From the NCBI RefSeq assembly GCF_012849055.1, contig NZ_CP051677.1:4727001-4791000 (forward strand): a stretch of DNA of 64,000 nt. Direction: 5' to 3'. Each line of letters starts with the position of its first letter. Position 1 is the stretch's first letter. The translations under genes were made by a program, and so were the position numbers. The DNA comes from Spirosoma rhododendri. Lineage in GTDB: Bacteria > Bacteroidota > Bacteroidia > Cytophagales > Spirosomataceae. Shown here one piece after another: positions 8,414 through 18,256 of the stretch. Below the pieces are notes generated by a model. It ran no database searches and was not told the DNA's origin. It worked only from the letters and a program-made list of their open reading frames with translations.

Positions 8414-9196
8414 ATGAACATTCAAGGAATTATTGCTGACTTAGCCAGTACAGACCCCGAACTTTACGACCGACTGGAACACGTGTCGCGCCGGAGTATG
8501 TTTTCCATGATCGGTCGCAAAGCTGCCCAGTTGGCCGCGCCCGTCGTGGCAATGTCGGCCGTGAGCCGGGCCTATGGGCAGGCCCTCCCACAACCCATCG
8601 TCGACGTGCTTAATTTCGCCCTGACACTGGAATACCTCGAAGCGGAATACTATAATGTCGGCATGGACTCGGCGGGGCTGCTGACGGGTACCGCCCGGAC
8701 GGTGTACGGCCAGATTCAGAAGCACGAAAACGCCCACGTAAAACTCCTGAAGGATGCACTGGGCAGCGCAGCTGTTGCCAAACCGGCCTTCGATTTTACA
8801 GCTAAAGGCATGTTTCCCAGCCCATTCAGCAACTACGGTGTGTACCTGACGCTGTCGCAGGCCTTTGAAGACACTGGTGTACGGGCCTACAAAGGGCAGG
8901 CTCCGGTACTGATGCCAAGCGACCCCATTCTGACCACCGCCCTGCGAATTCACTCGGTCGAAGCCAAGCACGCGGCACGCGTACGGATGCTGCGGGGGGT
9001 CAAACCCTGGGTAACGGGCAACACCAGTCCGGGCGTCCCATCGGCCATTTACGCGGGCGACGAATCGACCGTTCACCTGGAAATATCCTCGATCGTGCCG
9101 GGCGTTCCACTGGAAAATTCGACGCAGGCGTGGGATGAGCCGCTCAGCAAGGAAGACGTTCTCAAGATCGTCGCGCCGTTCATTGTCGCTACCTAG
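8414..9196 (+). CDS. Exported ferritin-like domain protein, copy 2
   Basis: A 260-residue protein from the ATG at 8414; upstream in-frame codons lie inside copy 1 and look non-coding. It has a twin-Arg-like stretch (SRRSMFSMIGRKAAQLAAPV) ending in an AYGQA cleavage site, so it is probably a soluble periplasmic protein rather than a lipoprotein. The ferritin-like helices carry LEYLEAEYYN, QIQKHENAHVKLL and VEAKHAARVRML, so the E/ExxH ligand pattern is intact. It is paralogous to copy 1 in helix pattern but diverged. It is followed by a strong bidirectional terminator. Confidence 0.82.
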   Translation: MNIQGIIADLASTDPELYDRLEHVSRRSMFSMIGRKAAQLAAPVVAMSAVSRAYGQALPQPIVDVLNFALTLEYLEAEYYNVGMDSAGLLTGTARTVYGQIQKHENAHVKLLKDALGSAAVAKPAFDFTAKGMFPSPFSNYGVYLTLSQAFEDTGVRAYKGQAPVLMPSDPILTTALRIHSVEAKHAARVRMLRGVKPWVTGNTSPGVPSAIYAGDESTVHLEISSIVPGVPLENSTQAWDEPLSKEDVLKIVAPFIVAT

Positions 9197-9215
9197 TCTC
9201 CCCTATCGCATTCAC

Positions 9216-9257
9216 GAAAAAGCCGCGCCGGATCTCAGGATTCGGCGCGGCTTTTTC
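9216..9257. terminator. Bidirectional intrinsic terminator
   Basis: GAAAAAGCCGCGCCG and CGGCGCGGCTTTTTC are perfect 15-base complements around a 12-base loop, with A and T tracts on both sides. It serves the ferritin-like operon (plus) and the convergent cupin gene (minus). Confidence 0.85.
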
Positions 9258-9284
9258 GTACCGTGTGCAGTAAGCAAAGCGGCC

Positions 9285-9617
9285 TCACACCGTGTAAAAA
9301 ATCGCCAGCCAGATCGTGTCTACGTCCGGGTGCGTCCACTCGACGCGGTGCCGGGCGTGGGCGGGCAGGTTGATGTAGCTACCTGCCTTCAGCTCAATTG
9401 GCTCAGCGTCGGTTTCGAGTCGTAGCCGGGCTTCCCCCTGTACCACCAGCACCCACTCGGCTTCGTCCTGATCGTACCAGAAATCGTCCGGCGACGCGTG
9501 CCCCCGCGATACAATCCGCTCGACGCGAAACGACTGCCCCCGGAGCAGATCATCAACCAGTTCCTCCGGCAATACAGCCGGACTAGTTGTCAGCAAATCG
9601 CCTATAGCTGTCATCAT
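9285..9617 (-). CDS. Small cupin-domain protein
   Basis: A 110-residue single-domain cupin. The start at 9617 (ATGATG) lies one base after the upstream gene's stop, which supports it over an in-frame start at 9632. Beta-barrel motifs are DEAEWVLVVQGEARLRLE (motif 1 region) and GSYINLPAHARHRVEW (motif 2), which supplies His residues for a metal. No signal peptide, so cytoplasmic. Substrate is unknown; similar short cupins are sensors or small isomerases. It is translationally coupled to the predicted envelope protein upstream. Confidence 0.75.
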   Translation of the reverse strand: MMTAIGDLLTTSPAVLPEELVDDLLRGQSFRVERIVSRGHASPDDFWYDQDEAEWVLVVQGEARLRLETDAEPIELKAGSYINLPAHARHRVEWTHPDVDTIWLAIFYTV

Positions 9618-9618
9618 C

Positions 9619-10812
9619 TTACGGTTTACCAATCAGCAGGTTATAGCCGACATAAGGCAGAATATTAACCCGCTTACCATTGACCCGATACTCCCCGGCA
9701 TTGACATAACCGAACAGCCCCAGATCGAACGCGTGCCGGGGCCGGTCGATGCGCAGAGCCGCCGACAGGGACGTTTTCCAGTTCGTATCGACGTAGAAAT
9801 TCACGTTATCGAGCCGTATCTGGTTATCGCTGATAAGCGTCAGACCAGGCGATAGTTTCTGCACAAGACCGACTATTAGAAAAGACCGATTGGGTATACC
9901 ATACGAGTACACAGGCGGGGCACTGGAATAGTAAGGTGGATTATAATAGATTAGAAATCGAGCACGGGTCGCCACCAGTCCGTAGCCGAGCGTCAGGTTA
10001 TTCTGACTGCTACCCAGCGTCAGTAGCCCCCGGAACGTGCCCTCTCCTTTGCCTTGTGGGTAGCCGTAGGGTTGCCGGTACGATACCGTCACGGCGGCAT
10101 GTACATACTGACCCAGTGCCGCGCTAAACCGGGTGCTTATACTACTGTTGTTTTGCACATAAGCACTCCCGCCACCCGCATACGTTTCGCGCACCAGCAG
10201 GTACGGAATCGGGGTGACGAAGTTGGCACTCACGCTCCAGAACTTAGTGATACCGTAAGTAAACTCGTTCAACAGCAACCACGTATTGCGGTAGTAGAAA
10301 CGGCCTTTTTCGGGATTGTACGCCGTCTGCCCGGTCAGCATCCAGGTGGGAAAACGGTTTCGGTGCTTGTTGACAGGTACGGTAGTCAGCGTCGATACCG
10401 AGTCGGATTTAAGCAGCAGTTCGGGTTCAAAATACGTTAATCTCCCATTGCGCTTACGAACCGTAATCATCGTGCTATCGCGCTTCACAAACGTACCTTC
10501 TATCTGCGTACCGTCGCGAAAAACAAACACCTGGTAGCTACCGTTGGCGGGTTCGGCAGGCCGCATTTCTTCGGGCTCCTTATCGCTGATACTGACGACC
10601 TGATCGGCTTCGACAAAACTCATATCGCCCCCCCGCCGACGCACACTGATAATCGAGCTGTCCTGCCGCAGAATCTGGCCTTTCAGCACGGTTCCGTCGC
10701 GCATGAGCACAAACGACTCCTTACGCTGGGTATCCTGTGGACTGATTCGAAATGACTGCGCCGAAGCAGCATAAGCACTTAGCAGCAGCAGACAGAAAAG
10801 AACTGTTTTCAT
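9619..10812 (-). CDS. Predicted secreted/outer-membrane protein with two repeated N-terminal domains
   Basis: A 397-residue protein from the ATG at 10812, which gives a signal peptide (MKTVLFCLLLLSAYAASAQ); in-frame ATGs farther upstream would extend it by 14 to 20 residues. Two similar beta units follow: VLMRDGTVLKGQILRQDSSI and VFRDGTQIEGTFVKRDSTMI. The C-terminal half alternates polar and aromatic residues like an outer-membrane barrel (for example FYYRNTWLLLNEFTYGIT and LPYVGYNLLIGKP). No specific family was recognised. Similar Bacteroidota proteins are left hypothetical. It is divergent from the aminotransferase gene 43 bases away. Confidence 0.65.
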   Translation of the reverse strand: MKTVLFCLLLLSAYAASAQSFRISPQDTQRKESFVLMRDGTVLKGQILRQDSSIISVRRRGGDMSFVEADQVVSISDKEPEEMRPAEPANGSYQVFVFRDGTQIEGTFVKRDSTMITVRKRNGRLTYFEPELLLKSDSVSTLTTVPVNKHRNRFPTWMLTGQTAYNPEKGRFYYRNTWLLLNEFTYGITKFWSVSANFVTPIPYLLVRETYAGGGSAYVQNNSSISTRFSAALGQYVHAAVTVSYRQPYGYPQGKGEGTFRGLLTLGSSQNNLTLGYGLVATRARFLIYYNPPYYSSAPPVYSYGIPNRSFLIVGLVQKLSPGLTLISDNQIRLDNVNFYVDTNWKTSLSAALRIDRPRHAFDLGLFGYVNAGEYRVNGKRVNILPYVGYNLLIGKP

Positions 10813-10855
10813 GGTCGAGGGTGTTAGAAACGGATAGTAAGGTAGTTTTTTCATC

Positions 10856-12079
10856 ATGCAGGTACTCACGCAGCGGCAGTTATTTTTCGAACACGTAGCA
10901 CAGACCTCCGATTTTCCACTGGCGTTGGAAATCGACCGGGCCGAGGGCGTTTATATTTATTCGACGGCCGGCCCAGACGGTAGCCAACAGCGGTATATGG
11001 ACCTGATTTCGGGCATCGGCGTCAGCAACGTCGGCCACCGCCACCCGGAGGTGCTCGACGCCATTAAAACCCAGCTCGACAAGTACCTGCACCTGATGGT
11101 GTATGGCGAATACGTACAGACGCCCCAGACCCAACTGGCCCACGCGCTGGCCGGTACGCTGCCGCCGTCGCTCAACACGGTTTACTTCACCAACTCTGGT
11201 ACCGAAGCGGTTGAAGGGGCGATGAAGCTGGCGAAGCGCTACACCGGCCGTACCGAACTGGTCAGCTGCGTCAACGCCTACCACGGTGCCACGCAGGGTG
11301 CCCTCTCCCTCTCCGGCGACGAGCACTTCAAGCGCAGCTTCCGGCCATTGCTGCCCGCGACGCGCCATATTCGTTTCGATAATTGGGACGACTTGGATCA
11401 GATTACGACAGCCACAGCCGGGGTTGTGATGGAAGTAGTTGGGGGCGAAGCGGGCGTGCGCGTTCCCGACCCGGCTTACCTGCAAGCCGTCCGCGAGCGA
11501 TGTACCGAAGTTGGTGCGCTATTGATCTTCGATGAAATTCAAACGGGTTTTGGCCGGACGGGTACATTCTGGGCCTTTCAGGGCGTCGGTCAGGATGGCG
11601 TCGGCGTTGTGCCGGATGTACTGCTTTGCGCGAAAGGTATGGGTGGCGGTATGCCGATTGGTGCCTTTATCAGCTCAGCCGACATCATGCGTGTTCTCCG
11701 CACCAACCCGATTCTGGGCCACATCACCACCTTTGGCGGGCACCCCGTTTCGTGCGCGGCTTCGCTGGCGACGCTGCGGGTGATTCAGCAGGAAAAACTC
11801 TACGAACAAGCCGAAGCCAAGGGGCAGCTATTCCGGCAGTTGCTGGTTCACCCGGCCATCCGCGCCGTCCGGGGCAAAGGGCTGATGCTGGCCGTCGAAT
11901 TCGACTCCTTCGACGTTCTCAAACCCATCATCGACCGGGCCATCAAACTCGGCGTCATCACCGACTGGTTTCTGTTCTGCGATAATTCAATGCGCATTGC
12001 CCCCCCGCTCATCATCACCGAATCCCAGATCCGCGACGCCTGCACCGTGATTTTGCAGGCGATTGAGGAGGTGGTGTAG
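10856..12079 (+). CDS. Class III aminotransferase (aspartate aminotransferase family, ornithine/acetylornithine-like)
   Basis: A 407-residue PLP-dependent enzyme. The PLP phosphate loop is FTNSGTEAVEGAMKLAKRY; the acidic motif binding the pyridine nitrogen is LLIFDEIQTGFGRTG; the Schiff-base Lys is in LLCAKGMGGGMPIGAF (about residue 261). THFGGHP-like TTFGGHPVSCAA also fits class III. It is cytosolic and transfers an omega- or alpha-amino group to a keto acid. The true substrate cannot be told from sequence, and no arginine or lysine pathway genes are adjacent. Confidence 0.88.
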   Translation: MQVLTQRQLFFEHVAQTSDFPLALEIDRAEGVYIYSTAGPDGSQQRYMDLISGIGVSNVGHRHPEVLDAIKTQLDKYLHLMVYGEYVQTPQTQLAHALAGTLPPSLNTVYFTNSGTEAVEGAMKLAKRYTGRTELVSCVNAYHGATQGALSLSGDEHFKRSFRPLLPATRHIRFDNWDDLDQITTATAGVVMEVVGGEAGVRVPDPAYLQAVRERCTEVGALLIFDEIQTGFGRTGTFWAFQGVGQDGVGVVPDVLLCAKGMGGGMPIGAFISSADIMRVLRTNPILGHITTFGGHPVSCAASLATLRVIQQEKLYEQAEAKGQLFRQLLVHPAIRAVRGKGLMLAVEFDSFDVLKPIIDRAIKLGVITDWFLFCDNSMRIAPPLIITESQIRDACTVILQAIEEVV

Positions 12080-12138
12080 ACTTAACTACTTCTCAGAAAG
12101 TCCATTTATTGAGAGCACACTTGCGTGTACACCTATTC

Positions 12139-12636
12139 ATGAAAGAGACCATTTTACCCTTGCTTAATCGAAGTAGCTTTAGTCATTTTGTTTTCAAATC
12201 GGAGCAGGATAAGCCTAGCAAACATTTGAGAGAAGTTTCTAAGTACGTGCCAGATGTTAGCGGTCTATATTTTGTTTTCGCTAAAGAAATTTTGAGTATG
12301 CCCAGTGAAGAACATCTACGTTTTTATTTAGATAAGACAGAGTATCATCTACTTTATTTCGGAAAAGCTGGTGGCACCACCCAAAAGGGCAAAGTAATCA
12401 ATCAAAAGCTAAAAGGCAGAATCAATAATGTCGTCGGTAATCCATCGATAAAGCGAGCTGTTCATTGGAATAGCTTTATGATTGAAACAGGGATTACAGA
12501 GTTGTACGTATACTGGTGTAGTGAGGCCCAGCCGCAATCTGTAGAAGGCAGCATTTATAACTATCTGAATGCGAATGGACTCGCATATCCTGTTCTTAAT
12601 AGAAGACTTGGCCGACCACCTGTCATAATCGAGTAG
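12139..12636 (+). CDS. GIY-YIG nuclease-like protein, stand-alone
   Basis: A 165-residue protein from the ATG at 12139 (an in-frame start at 12109 is possible). The central part matches the GIY-YIG fold: VSGLYFVFAKEI for GIY, YHLLYFGKAGG for YIG, LKGRINNVVG supplying the catalytic Arg, and VEGSIYNYLN supplying the metal-binding Glu, with YPVLNRR after it. No extra DNA-binding domain is seen. The gene is clearly more AT-rich and uses different codons from its neighbours, suggesting recent transfer. It converges on an unknown gene with only two bases between stop codons. Function could be defence, repair or a homing remnant; none is shown. Confidence 0.6.
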   Translation: MKETILPLLNRSSFSHFVFKSEQDKPSKHLREVSKYVPDVSGLYFVFAKEILSMPSEEHLRFYLDKTEYHLLYFGKAGGTTQKGKVINQKLKGRINNVVGNPSIKRAVHWNSFMIETGITELYVYWCSEAQPQSVEGSIYNYLNANGLAYPVLNRRLGRPPVIIE

Positions 12637-12638
12637 TT

Positions 12639-13001
12639 CTACGCGACAGCTCGCGTCTGCGTAAGCATAAACGGAGATTCACTGTAGCCGTAGTACGAAT
12701 TATCAAAATTACACCGGGCATGGCGTTCGTATTCGTCGGCCGAATCGTACACCCGGACCCGGTCTATGTATCTACGCTGCTCAGTAGTCAGTCGGGCAAA
12801 CAGAACGTCGATGATCGTATCTGATTTGTCAACGCAGTTGAACGAATTGACGATTGTGGGGGCACTGACACCCAAAATGTATGAGTGCTCAATTAGGCCC
12901 GGATAGGCAGGTGCTAAACCAAACCGGTCTACAACAAGCCCGTTTATACGTTCATCCTTGAACGCTTTCCCTATAATGTCAAGTAGTGTCTGAATATCCA
13001 T
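12639..13001 (-). CDS. Hypothetical protein, 120 residues
   Basis: The start at 13001 (MDIQTLLDIIGKAFKDERIN) is chosen because the 67 in-frame codons upstream overlap another small gene and look non-coding. It is a mostly soluble alpha/beta protein with no signal peptide or membrane helix. Notable stretches are VVDRFGLAPAYPGLIEHS and YIDRVRVYDSADEYERHARC. I do not recognise the family. The gene is somewhat AT-rich and lies tail to tail with the GIY-YIG-like gene. Confidence 0.6.
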   Translation of the reverse strand: MDIQTLLDIIGKAFKDERINGLVVDRFGLAPAYPGLIEHSYILGVSAPTIVNSFNCVDKSDTIIDVLFARLTTEQRRYIDRVRVYDSADEYERHARCNFDNSYYGYSESPFMLTQTRAVA

Positions 13002-13024
13002 TCTCGTCAAGACAAGGAGCGAGG

Positions 13025-13141
13025 CTACGGAAACAGCACACTTAGCGTACCGACGATGAGGGCGAGGCCGAACAGAATCAGCAGGCCGATGAGAAAAGTG
13101 CGGCCGGGGCCACCGGCGTTGGGCGATTTGGGGGATGACAT
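13025..13141 (-). CDS. Small single-helix membrane protein, 38 residues
   Basis: A short reading frame from ATG 13141 to TAG 13025. It has a Pro/Gly-rich head (MSSPKSPNAGGPG), an Arg, and one hydrophobic helix (FLIGLLILFGLALIVGTLSV) ending in LFP. It begins 11 bases after the M28 peptidase stop codon on the same strand, so it could be translated from the same mRNA. The charge pattern predicts an N-in helix. No known family; it could be a peptidase accessory peptide or an independent small membrane protein. Confidence 0.55.
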   Translation of the reverse strand: MSSPKSPNAGGPGRTFLIGLLILFGLALIVGTLSVLFP

Positions 13142-13152
13142 ACGCAGAAACG

Positions 13153-14817
13153 TTAAGGACGGCTGGCGGATGCCGGGCCGAATTTAGTACCAAAGAAATC
13201 ACCAGCGTTCCAGACCGGACGGGCGTCGGCCTGCGCGGTGAGGTAGCCGATCAGAAACTGGAGTTGCGCATGGCGTCCGGCGGCTGTCCAGTCGAAGGGC
13301 TGATTCATGTCGTCCTGTGGCGTGTGGTAGATCGTAGCCCGCCAGTCGAGGTTGAGTTTAGTACCGTCGCGGGAGTCGCCGGTGGTTGAGCCGCTTTTGA
13401 TGTAGATCGCCGGGATACCCTGCCGCACAAAACTGAAATGGTCGGAGCGCATGAATACCGCCTGTTCGGGAATCGGGTCGGGTGCGATTTTCACACCGAC
13501 GAACCGGGCCGCCGTATTCACCGACCGGCCCATGCTCGAATGCTGCGCCCCGTAAGGGACAATGTCGAGCAGGGGGTGGAAGAAAAACGGCATATCGAGT
13601 GTCAGGTTGGCGATGATCTTGTCTTTCGAAACGGTCGGGTTGCTGGCGAAATAGTCGGAACCGAGCAGGCCCATCTCCTCCCCGGTCACCCCCACAAACA
13701 AAATCGACCGGCGCGGAGCCGTGGGCAGCGACGCCAGCAGCCGGGCCGTTTCAAGGTTTATCGCCGTTCCCGACGCGTTGTCGTGGGCACCGTTGAAAAT
13801 CGAATCACCCTTCACCGGCCGACCGACACCCAGATGGTCGAGGTGCGACACGTAGACGACGTATTCGTTTTTCAGCACCGGGTCGGAGCCGGGCAATACA
13901 GCCACCACGTTTTCGCCAATCAGTCCGTCGTTCTGTTCGGTATCAGTATGCGCTTTTACCGACAGCGGTAGGGCAACGGGCGTGATGGCTCCCTTCCGCG
14001 TCTGCGTGATGGCATCCATAAATGAGACGGGCGCGCCGTCGAACAGGAGCCGGGCGGTGGAATCGCTCAGCGCCCCAACAACGCGCAACTCCGGATATGT
14101 GCGCTGGGCTTTCCCGTTGGCGTCGGTCCAGCGGTAAGTAGCCTGCCGGGCGCGGGGTGATGCCGCCATGATCCGCGACCCAACGTCCGACGGCAGGCTG
14201 AACGTCAGCAAACCAACGGCACCATGCGCTGCGGCCAGTTCTGCCTTTGCGGACCCAAAGTAGGCCCGTTCGTTCGATGGAAAACTAGCCGGTGCGCCGT
14301 TGACACACACAACGATTTTACCTTTGACGTCGACGCCCTTGTAATCGTCGTGGCCTAGTTCGGGTGCGTCGATGCCGTACCCCATGAATACCAGCGGGGC
14401 CGACACGTCGCTGGTTTGACTGCCGAAGTTGGGACTCAGTACGTACTGTTTGCCGTAAGTCATGGGCAAGTCGCGGCCGTTGCGCACGAACGTCAGGTTG
14501 CTACGGTCTTCGCGCACCTGCGCCCGACGCAGCGGCACCGCCTGCCGGTAGGTTCCCTTCTCCCCCGCGGGTTTGAAGCCGAAACTTTTCAACTGGTCCT
14601 GCACGTAGCGAGCCGCCATCTCGTAGCCTTCTGTACCCGGCTTGCGGCCTTTCAGCTTGTCGTCAGACAGGTAGCGCATATGGGCTTCGATGTTCTGCGG
14701 CTGCACCGACTTGGCCGTTTGCTGAATCGCCACGGGCAGGCTGTCGGTGGTGGTCTGCGCCTGTACCTGATTTGTCAGTAATCCAGCCAGCAGTAAGAGC
14801 GTTGATCTGTTGAGCAC
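13153..14817 (-). CDS. Secreted M28 family zinc aminopeptidase with PA domain
   Basis: A 554-residue protein with a signal peptide (MLNRSTLLLLAGLLTNQVQA). A PA-type insert at about 135-260 includes GYGIDAPELGHDDYKGVDV and GKIVVCVNG. The M28 catalytic domain follows. Zinc ligands and catalytic residues are visible: His and Asp in VSHLDHLG, bridging Asp in NGAHDNASGTA, Glu pair in GVTGEEMGLLGS, Asp in NLTLDMP, and His in IYHTPQDDMNQP. It is predicted to trim peptides in the periplasm or outside the cell. Its stop is 11 bases before the 38-residue peptide. A palindromic repeat fills the upstream gap. Confidence 0.9.
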   Translation of the reverse strand: MLNRSTLLLLAGLLTNQVQAQTTTDSLPVAIQQTAKSVQPQNIEAHMRYLSDDKLKGRKPGTEGYEMAARYVQDQLKSFGFKPAGEKGTYRQAVPLRRAQVREDRSNLTFVRNGRDLPMTYGKQYVLSPNFGSQTSDVSAPLVFMGYGIDAPELGHDDYKGVDVKGKIVVCVNGAPASFPSNERAYFGSAKAELAAAHGAVGLLTFSLPSDVGSRIMAASPRARQATYRWTDANGKAQRTYPELRVVGALSDSTARLLFDGAPVSFMDAITQTRKGAITPVALPLSVKAHTDTEQNDGLIGENVVAVLPGSDPVLKNEYVVYVSHLDHLGVGRPVKGDSIFNGAHDNASGTAINLETARLLASLPTAPRRSILFVGVTGEEMGLLGSDYFASNPTVSKDKIIANLTLDMPFFFHPLLDIVPYGAQHSSMGRSVNTAARFVGVKIAPDPIPEQAVFMRSDHFSFVRQGIPAIYIKSGSTTGDSRDGTKLNLDWRATIYHTPQDDMNQPFDWTAAGRHAQLQFLIGYLTAQADARPVWNAGDFFGTKFGPASASRP

Positions 14818-14825
14818 GTTGAGAA

Positions 14826-14929
14826 ACGGGTTTTCAGTATACAGTTTTCAGTAGTGCCGACGCGAACGGTTCCGTAGTGTCGACACAGTTTGCCCTCCGC
14901 CGTAAACAGAAAACCGTAAACTGCCTACC
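14826..14929. repeat. Quasi-palindrome of the GTATACGGTTTTC word family, copy 1
   Basis: The left arm contains GTTTTCAGTATACAGTTTTC; the right arm has AACAGAAAACCGTAAACTG. The interior has GCCGACGCG at about 14855. It lies between the M28 and FAD-oxidoreductase genes. Arms are imperfect, and the same words recur at 28.4, 50.2 and 53.5 kb. Confidence 0.55.
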
Positions 14930-14934
14930 GAACC

Positions 14935-16380
14935 TTACCCCCTTGCCAGCGCGAACGGGACGGGTTTGTCGAACACGTCGGCGAGGGCGACGCGGGCTGC
15001 GTGGTAGCCGCACATACCGTGGACACCACCGCCCGGCGGGGTCGAGGACGAACAAATATACAACCCATCCGCCGAGGTTTTGTACGGCGACAGGCTGATG
15101 ACGGGTCGGGTGAAGAGTTGCCCGATGTCGATTATACCGCCGTTGATGTCGCCCCCGATGTAGTTTGGGTTGTAGGCTTCCATCTGTTCGGTGTTCATTG
15201 TGTGGCGCGACAAAATCCGGTCGCGGAAACCGGGCGCAAACCGTTCAATCTGCCGCTCGATGATGTCGGTTTGATCGACGGTAGAGCCGTTGGGTACGTG
15301 GCAATACGCCCAGACGGTGTGTTTCCCATCGGGGGCGCGGGTATCGTCGAACAGGCTTTGCTGCGCCAGCAGGACGTACGGTTTATCCGGATGTTTACCG
15401 TCGGCTACGGCCTGCTCGCCCGCCGTAATCTCTTCGAGCGTACCACCTAGGTGAATCGTTCCGGCCTGCCGACAGTCGGCGTTGGTAAACGGAATCGGCC
15501 CGTCGAGTGCCCAGTCGACTTTGAACACGCCGAAGCCGTAGCGATAGTTTTCGAGTTGTTTGCGGTACAGGGCCGAAAAGCGATCACCGGTAATCTGGAG
15601 AATCTGCTTCGGCGTCAGGTCGAACAGCACGGCCCGCGCCGGGGGAATGTCGGCCATCGAGCGCACCATCCGGTCGGTTTCAATCGTCCCACCGATAGAT
15701 TTGAAGTAGCCCGCCAGTGCGTCGGCGATGCGCTGCGACCCACCAATCGGAATCGGCCAGTTGTGCAGGTGTCCGGCCGCCAGCAGCACGAGTGCAATCG
15801 CCGATGTGGTCAGGTTAGTCAGTGGCTGAATGGAGTGCGCGGCCATGCCAGCAAACAGCGCCTGCGCTTCTTCGGTCTGAAACCGCTTCGTCAGTAGCGT
15901 AACCGGCGGCACGGCACTAACCCCGAAACTCGCCATATCGATGGGGTGCTCCGGCCAGCGTAGTGGCCCCAGCACGTCGCCCGCCATCGTCGGCCAGTCG
16001 TTTACGATGGGTCCCATCAGCCTGGCGTATGTTTCGCTATCGACACCCAGCCCGGCAGCAGTATCGGCCACCGACCCGCGCAGGACAGCCGCCCGCCCCC
16101 CATCGAGCGGGTGGGCAGCGGCAATCGGCGGATTGGCGAACGTCAGGCCAAAGTCAGCCAATGGCAGGGTCTGAAAAAAGGGCGAACCGGCTCCCAACGG
16201 GTGTATCGCCGAGCAGATGTCGTGGTGAAAGCCGGGCAGCGTCAGTTCAGCCGTCCGCATCCCACCCCCAACGGTCGGTTTGCCTTCCAGCAGTAATACA
16301 CCCAACCCGGCGCGTTGCAGCGTGATAGCCGCGCTCAACCCATTCGGCCCCGACCCGACAACAACGGCATCGTAGTTCAT
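14935..16380 (-). CDS. FAD-dependent phytoene desaturase-like oxidoreductase (NAD(P)/FAD-binding)
   Basis: A 481-residue protein. The ATG at 16380 is preferred because the dinucleotide-binding motif starts at once (MNYDAVVVGSGPNGLSAAIT) with the acidic LLLEGKPTVGGGMRT end. It belongs to the CrtI-like/NAD(P)-binding Rossmann group annotated as phytoene desaturase family or pyridine nucleotide-disulfide oxidoreductase domain 2. The C-terminal FAD motif is near TRPVISLSPYKTSADGLYIC and ends with GVHGMCGYHAA. Substrate is unknown; no other carotenoid genes are adjacent, so a carotenoid role is not supported. It is cytoplasmic or peripherally membrane-bound. Confidence 0.82.
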   Translation of the reverse strand: MNYDAVVVGSGPNGLSAAITLQRAGLGVLLLEGKPTVGGGMRTAELTLPGFHHDICSAIHPLGAGSPFFQTLPLADFGLTFANPPIAAAHPLDGGRAAVLRGSVADTAAGLGVDSETYARLMGPIVNDWPTMAGDVLGPLRWPEHPIDMASFGVSAVPPVTLLTKRFQTEEAQALFAGMAAHSIQPLTNLTTSAIALVLLAAGHLHNWPIPIGGSQRIADALAGYFKSIGGTIETDRMVRSMADIPPARAVLFDLTPKQILQITGDRFSALYRKQLENYRYGFGVFKVDWALDGPIPFTNADCRQAGTIHLGGTLEEITAGEQAVADGKHPDKPYVLLAQQSLFDDTRAPDGKHTVWAYCHVPNGSTVDQTDIIERQIERFAPGFRDRILSRHTMNTEQMEAYNPNYIGGDINGGIIDIGQLFTRPVISLSPYKTSADGLYICSSSTPPGGGVHGMCGYHAARVALADVFDKPVPFALARG

Positions 16381-16493
16381 ACTGTTGAGTTTAATGGTCA
16401 ATGTCTAAGGTTTAAGGTTGTTCCTTACCATGTAAACCCGTTATTCGCTCAAGTGATTGAGCCGTCCATCACAATAAAAATCAACACTAGCCG

Positions 16494-16545
16494 CACAGAG
16501 AACACAGAGCATTAAAGCATTCTTCGTGTTCTCTGTGCCTCTGTG
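16494..16545. repeat. Short inverted repeat (CACAGAGAACACAGAG)
   Basis: CACAGAGAACACAGAG at 16494-16509 is partly complementary to GTTCTCTGTGCCTCTGTG at 16528-16545. The unit lies just downstream of the carboxylase gene and could act as its terminator on the minus strand. Just to its left, 16384-16420 holds words of the TTTAAGGTT family also seen near 44.2 and 48.5 kb. Confidence 0.5.
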
Positions 16546-16555
16546 TTAAAAAAAC

Positions 16556-18142
<1,587 letters not shown>

Positions 18143-18175
18143 AGACTGGGTTTGGAAAAGCTAAATCGTTATTGG

Positions 18176-18204
18176 CAAAGTTAATTTTTACCGACTGAAT
18201 CCAA
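18176..18204 (-). promoter_or_regulatory. Complete Bacteroidota promoter for the acyl-CoA carboxylase gene
   Basis: On the minus strand TTG, then 18 bases, then TAACTTTG, which fits TTG-N17-23-TAnnTTTG. It ends 34 bases before the ATG at 18142. This is the best two-part promoter match in the window. Confidence 0.6.
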
Positions 18205-18256
18205 CGGTTCCACCCGATTTTGTATCATCGTGTCGTAGCCAGTTAGCCCTGTTTTT

